DNA from: Brevibacterium sanguinis
Lineage (GTDB): Bacteria > Actinomycetota > Actinomycetes > Actinomycetales > Brevibacteriaceae
Assembly (NCBI RefSeq): GCF_003315415.1
Contig: NZ_QNSB01000006.1
Span: 216,825 to 280,824, forward strand
DNA length: 64,000 bases
Direction of reading: 5' to 3'
This document shows, piece after piece, positions 60,674-64,000 of this stretch. The notes under the pieces were generated by a model. It worked only from the letters and a program-made list of their open reading frames with translations. It did no database searches and was not told where the DNA came from. Within the stretch, counting starts at the first letter, position 1, and the number at the start of each line of letters is the position of its first letter. The translations under genes were made by a program, and so were the position numbers.

Positions 60674-62347
60674 ATGGACGCCGACGTCATCATCGTGGGG
60701 GCCGGGCTCTCCGGCCTCGTGGCCGCCCGCGAGACCCAGCGTGCCGGACTGCGGACCGTGATCATCGACCAGGAGGGTCCCCAGGACCTCGGCGGGCAGG
60801 CCTGGTGGTCGTTCGGGGGTCTCTTCCTCGTCGACTCGCCGGAGCAGCGGCGCCTCGGCGTGCGGGACTCCTTCGACCTGGCATGGCAGGACTGGCGCGG
60901 CAGCGCCGGCTGGGACCGCCTCGACGGCGATCATCCCGAGGATGAATGGGCCACGCGCTGGGGGCGCGCCTACGTCGAGTTCGCCGCGGGCGAGAAGCAC
61001 GGCTGGATCCGCGAGGCCGGCATCGAGCTCACCCCGGTCGTCGGCTGGGCCGAGCGCGGTGACCTCAGAGCCGACGGGCACGGCAACTCGGTGCCGCGGT
61101 TCCACATCCCCTGGGGGACGGGGACCGGCGTCGTGGGACCGTTCATCGCCGCGGCCCGCCAGTCCGAGGCGGACGGTCGCACCCGCCTCCTCCACCGGCA
61201 CCGCTGCGACGAGATCATCGTCGAGGGCGGGCGGGCCGTGGGCGTCCGCGGCAGCGTCCTCGCCGTGGACGCGAACGCGCGCGGCGCCGCCTCGTCCCGG
61301 GAGGTCGTCGGCGACTTCGCACTGCGGGCGGGTGCCGTCACCGTCGCCGCCGGCGGAATCGGCGGTGACCACGACCTCGTCCGCGAGTTCTGGCCGCAGC
61401 GGCTCGGTACTCCCCCGCGATCGATGGTCACGGGTGTTCCCGCCTACGTCGACGGTCGGATGATCGGGATCGCCGAGGCGGCCGGGGCCAGGCTGGTCAA
61501 CCGCGACCGGATGTGGCACTACACGGAGGGCGTGCGCAACTGGGATCCGGTCTGGCCCGGTCACGCGATCCGGATCCTGCCCGGGCCCTCCCCGCTGTGG
61601 CTCGACGCCCTCGGCCGCCGCCTCCCGCCGCCCGCACTGCCGGGACACGACACCCTCGCGACCCTGCGGATGCTGCGGACCCGGCCGGACCTGGCCGAGC
61701 ACGACCATTCGTGGTTCGTCGTGACGAGCCGGATCGCGGCCAAGGAGTTCGCGCTCTCGGGCTCCGAGCAGAACCCCGACATCACCGGCCGCGACCGGAA
61801 GCTGCTGCTGCGGACCCGACTGGGACGCGGCGCGCCGGGACCCGTGCAGTCGTTCATCGATCACGGCGCCGACTTCGTCACGGCACCGGGAGTGCGGGAG
61901 CTCGTGGAGAAGATGAATGCGCTGACGGACACTCCCCTGCTCTCGGCCGAATCCGTCGACCGGGTGATCCGCGAACGCGACGCCGAGATCCGCAATCCCT
62001 TCACGAAGGACGCGCAGGCGATGAGCATCCGCAACTCGAGGCGCTACCTCGGCGATCGCCTCACCCGCACCACCGCGCCCCACCGGCTCCTCGACCCTGC
62101 CGCCGGCCCGCTCGTCGCGGTGAAGCTCCACATCCTCACCCGCAAGACACTCGGCGGGATCCAGACCGACCTCTCCTCCCGGGTGCTCGGCGGCGACGGG
62201 TCCCCGATCCCGGGCCTCTTGGCCGCAGGCGAGGCCGCCGGGTTCGGCGGGGGCGGCGTCCACGGCTACAACGCGCTCGAAGGCACGTTCCTCGGCGGGT
62301 GCCTGTTCTCGGGCCGGGCCGCCGGACGGGCAGTCGCCGACGGTTGA
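60674..62347 (+). CDS. FAD-binding dehydrogenase, 3-ketosteroid dehydrogenase/flavocytochrome-like
   Basis: This 557-residue FAD_binding_2 flavoprotein has VIIVGAGLSGLVAARETQRA at the N-terminus, GGQAWWSFGGLFLVDSPEQR, VTVAAGGIGGDHDLVREFWP and the C-terminal FAD-site segment AAGEAAGFGGGGVHGYNALE followed by GTFLGGCLFSG. It is long for a succinate dehydrogenase-type subunit and lacks a cytochrome domain, as in the annotated FAD-binding dehydrogenases similar to KSTD. The substrate is unknown. ATG 60674 has CACAAT 7 bases earlier, suggesting a near-leaderless message. A strong terminator follows. Confidence 0.84.
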   Translation: MDADVIIVGAGLSGLVAARETQRAGLRTVIIDQEGPQDLGGQAWWSFGGLFLVDSPEQRRLGVRDSFDLAWQDWRGSAGWDRLDGDHPEDEWATRWGRAYVEFAAGEKHGWIREAGIELTPVVGWAERGDLRADGHGNSVPRFHIPWGTGTGVVGPFIAAARQSEADGRTRLLHRHRCDEIIVEGGRAVGVRGSVLAVDANARGAASSREVVGDFALRAGAVTVAAGGIGGDHDLVREFWPQRLGTPPRSMVTGVPAYVDGRMIGIAEAAGARLVNRDRMWHYTEGVRNWDPVWPGHAIRILPGPSPLWLDALGRRLPPPALPGHDTLATLRMLRTRPDLAEHDHSWFVVTSRIAAKEFALSGSEQNPDITGRDRKLLLRTRLGRGAPGPVQSFIDHGADFVTAPGVRELVEKMNALTDTPLLSAESVDRVIRERDAEIRNPFTKDAQAMSIRNSRRYLGDRLTRTTAPHRLLDPAAGPLVAVKLHILTRKTLGGIQTDLSSRVLGGDGSPIPGLLAAGEAAGFGGGGVHGYNALEGTFLGGCLFSGRAAGRAVADG

Positions 62348-62397
62348 GGACTCCGGTCCTGATGCGTGGAAGCCCGTGGCGCTGATCGGGCACGACG

Positions 62398-62440
62398 AAG
62401 GCCTCCGATCCAGGGAGTCGAATCCCTGACCGGAGGCCTT
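62398..62440. terminator. Bidirectional terminator between flavoprotein gene and tRNA-Leu
   Basis: AAGGCCTCCG (62398-62407) and CGGAGGCCTT (62431-62440) form a perfect 10-bp outer stem, with CAGGGA/TCCCTG (62411-62416, 62423-62428) inside and a 6-base loop. AAGG at one end and CCTTTCC at the other fit use in both directions, ending the flavoprotein message and the tRNA transcript. Confidence 0.85.
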
Positions 62441-62450
62441 TCCTCGTTCG

Positions 62451-62534
<84 letters not shown>

Positions 62535-62971
62535 GAACAAGAGAAGACTCTAGCACCGACTCGGGTCGAACCGGAAACCCGGACGCCCCGAAACGCCCGA
62601 ACGTGTCCACCCTCACATCACCCGGCCCGTGAGGACGGCGCGCGAGGAGGGAGGGTCTCCCCGCGGCGCCCCTGTGCTCCGGCCCCCGCCTCGGCGGCGC
62701 CCATGCCCCCGGCGCAGCGCGCGATACGGGCGCGAACTCACCGTTCACTCAGAACCGACCCCTAGGCTGGGCGACCGCGGGGAACCGGGGCTTCCCCGAG
62801 CCCCGAGAATCCGCGCGACGTGAGTTGACAGGCTCACCGCGTTAGGATTGAGTGTTGGCTCAGCAATCCCGGTGCCGGTCATCGGGGTCGTGGACGCCGG
62901 CATCGACACGTTCAACCGACACGTTCAACCGACACTTCGACACGACGGCAACACCCAGCGAAGGAGGTGCC
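62535..62971. other. Intergenic region upstream of fhaA
   Basis: No gene is supported in 437 bases. TTGACA at 62825-62830 is present, and TAGGAT at 62843-62848 resembles a -10 box, but they are only 12 bases apart, so they are unlikely to act together. A small hairpin GGGGCT/AGCCCC lies at 62787-62804. The tRNA promoter must lie just right of 62534. Confidence 0.4.
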
Positions 62972-63835
62972 ATGGGGATTCTCGATCGATTCGAGAAGGG
63001 ACTGGAAAACGTCGTCAATGGTGCCTTCGCGAAAGCATTCCGCTCCCAGGTCGAACCCGTCGAGCTCGCCGGCGCCCTGCGCCGCGAAGCCGACAACAAG
63101 GCGGCTGTGGTCTCCCGCGGACGGACGCTGACCGCGAACCACTACCGCATCGAGCTCTCACCCACCGACTTCGAACGGCTCTCGGGCATCGAGACGGAGC
63201 TGCGCTCGGATCTGCGCCAGGTCGTCGGCGACCACGCCGTCGAGCAGGCCTACAGCTTCGTCGGTCCCGTCTCCGTCGAGTTCGTCGAGGCCGACGATCT
63301 CGACACCGGAATGTACCGCGTCGTCTCGAGCACGGAGCGCCCGGACGGCTCGCCGGCCGCGCAGCCGGCCAACCGGGGCGGCTACGACCCCCCGTCGCGG
63401 GCCAACAGCATCGTCCACGAACCGGCAAGCAGCTCCGGTCCGCGACCGGTCGCCCCCAGACGCACCCCCGAGCCCGCCTCCCGGCAGTCCCACGCCCGAC
63501 CGGTGCCGGTGCGCTCGGCACCGCAGCCCAGGGTCCGCACGATCAGTGCGAGCGTGACGATCCACGGGCAGACCTTCCCGCTCAACCGCGGCAGCAACAT
63601 CTTCGGCCGCTCCTCGAACAGCTCCGACTTCGTCATCGACGACCCCGGGGTCTCCCGCCGCCACTTCGAGATCGTCGTCGAGTCCGACCACGCCGTCGCC
63701 AACGACCTCGGATCGACGAACGGGACCCTCCTGCACGGTCGCAGGCTGACGTCGGCGAACCTCGCCGACGGCGATGTGCTCATGGCCGGCGACGCCGAGG
63801 TGAGGTACCACGAGACCGAACAGGACACCCTGTGA
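62972..63835 (+). CDS. fhaA: FhaA, FHA-domain protein of the cell-wall signalling cluster
   Basis: The 287-residue protein has a DUF3662 domain (~1-115: MGILDRFEKGLENVVNGAFA, QVEPVELAGALRREADNKAA) and a C-terminal FHA domain (~205-285: RGSNIFGRSSNSSDFVIDD, SRRHFEIVVES, DLGSTNGTLLHG), joined by a Pro/Ser/Arg-rich linker. The phosphothreonine-binding residues Arg, Ser and Asn are kept in GRSS, SRRH and STNG. In mycobacteria FhaA interacts with the PknA/PknB kinase system and MviN in cell-wall growth. ATG has AAGGAGG upstream. Its GTGA end overlaps the next gene. Confidence 0.93.
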   Translation: MGILDRFEKGLENVVNGAFAKAFRSQVEPVELAGALRREADNKAAVVSRGRTLTANHYRIELSPTDFERLSGIETELRSDLRQVVGDHAVEQAYSFVGPVSVEFVEADDLDTGMYRVVSSTERPDGSPAAQPANRGGYDPPSRANSIVHEPASSSGPRPVAPRRTPEPASRQSHARPVPVRSAPQPRVRTISASVTIHGQTFPLNRGSNIFGRSSNSSDFVIDDPGVSRRHFEIVVESDHAVANDLGSTNGTLLHGRRLTSANLADGDVLMAGDAEVRYHETEQDTL

Positions 63836-64000
63836 GCGAATTCACCGTCACCGTCTTCCGGTTCGCCTTCTTCATCATCCTGTGGCTGTTCGTCCTCGGC
63901 GTGGCAGGAGTCATCAAACGCGACATCTTCGGCGCCCGGAAGGGACCGCGCAAGCCCCGCCGCAAGGCGGGCAGGTCCCGCCCCGCGGCCACCGCCCCGC
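63832..64000 (+). CDS. fhaB: FhaB/FipA-like FHA-domain protein, N-terminal part (runs off window)
   Basis: GTG at 63832 overlaps the fhaA stop. The first ~56 residues read MSEFTVTVFRFAFFIILWLF, then a membrane segment and IKRDIFGARKGPRKPRRKAG, a short helix followed by a basic stretch as at the start of FhaB (FipA). The FHA domain itself is beyond the window. In this order it should lead to pstP, rodA, pbpA and the pkn kinases. The identity rests on the N-terminus and on synteny. Confidence 0.8.
   Translation, partial: MSEFTVTVFRFAFFIILWLFVLGVAGVIKRDIFGARKGPRKPRRKAGRSRPAATAP

Overview
High-GC chromosomal DNA of an actinomycete, most likely Brevibacterium or a close relative. The genus is inferred. 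The evidence is the pervasive GTG starts and ATGA/GTGA overlaps, a DtxR/IdeR-type iron box, a split DUF222-HNH gene, and the right-hand end, where tRNA-Leu(CAG) lies beside fhaA-fhaB. In many actinobacteria that arrangement sits close to the replication origin. No phage, plasmid, IS element or CRISPR array was seen. Most of the window is accessory catabolism arranged as self-contained operons, each with its own regulator.

Layout. (1) 1-2.7 kb: a decaying iron-siderophore locus. An intact iron box precedes a siderophore-interacting/methyltransferase fusion that is frameshifted near its end and an ABC substrate-binding protein with two internal deletions; a decayed ABC-F ATPase tail lies beside the box. 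(2) 2.9-6.6 kb: E1alpha-E1beta-E2 of a branched-chain-type 2-oxoacid dehydrogenase, with no E3. (3) 6.6-10.8 kb: an acyl-AMP ligase, ketoacyl synthase and acyl-CoA dehydrogenase-like operon of unknown product. (4) 11.2-19.5 kb: a phosphonate block with an MFS carrier, a TIGR03364 FAD oxidase, a LysR regulator, a phosphonoacetaldehyde-type aldehyde dehydrogenase, an OPA-family carrier and phosphonoacetate hydrolase PhnA. Its upstream region carries a 14-bp palindrome and a 17-bp tandem repeat. (5) 19.9-21.3 kb: a succinate-semialdehyde dehydrogenase type gene. (6) 21.7-26.1 kb: ACC deaminase plus an AceE-like E1, divergent from a GntR regulator with a perfect 16-bp palindrome between them. (7) 26.1-26.9 kb: an AT-rich islet with one orphan membrane protein and a row of hairpins. 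(8) 26.9-32 kb: LysE exporter, ArsR/SRPBCC pair, SpoIID-LGFP secreted protein, amidotransferase and MerR regulator. (9) 32-38.9 kb: ethanolamine-type permease, glutamine-synthetase-like ligase, gamma-glutamyl hydrolase, aldehyde dehydrogenase and SDR, with a divergent FadR-type regulator. (10) 39-42.4 kb: 8-oxoguanine deaminase and a purine permease. (11) 42.7-47.3 kb: HAD phosphatase, M50 protease, split DUF222-HNH protein and a DUF1801 gene with a premature amber codon. (12) 47.3-56.7 kb: a sugar ABC operon with two TIM-barrel isomerases and a Gfo/Idh dehydrogenase under a divergent ROK regulator. (13) 56.7-64 kb: PhzF, a PolA-like polymerase, a lipoprotein, a KSTD-like flavoprotein, tRNA-Leu and fhaA-fhaB.

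How it fits together. Three nitrogen or phosphorus scavenging routes are the most interesting. The phosphonate block could turn 2-aminoethylphosphonate or an N-alkyl derivative into phosphonoacetaldehyde with an oxidase rather than a transaminase, then to phosphonoacetate, acetate and phosphate. The AcdS operon would release ammonia from ACC and pass 2-oxobutyrate to a dedicated E1. The ligase cluster would glutamylate ethanolamine, oxidise it in two steps and release glycine and glutamate. These are pathway inferences from gene content; no substrate was tested.
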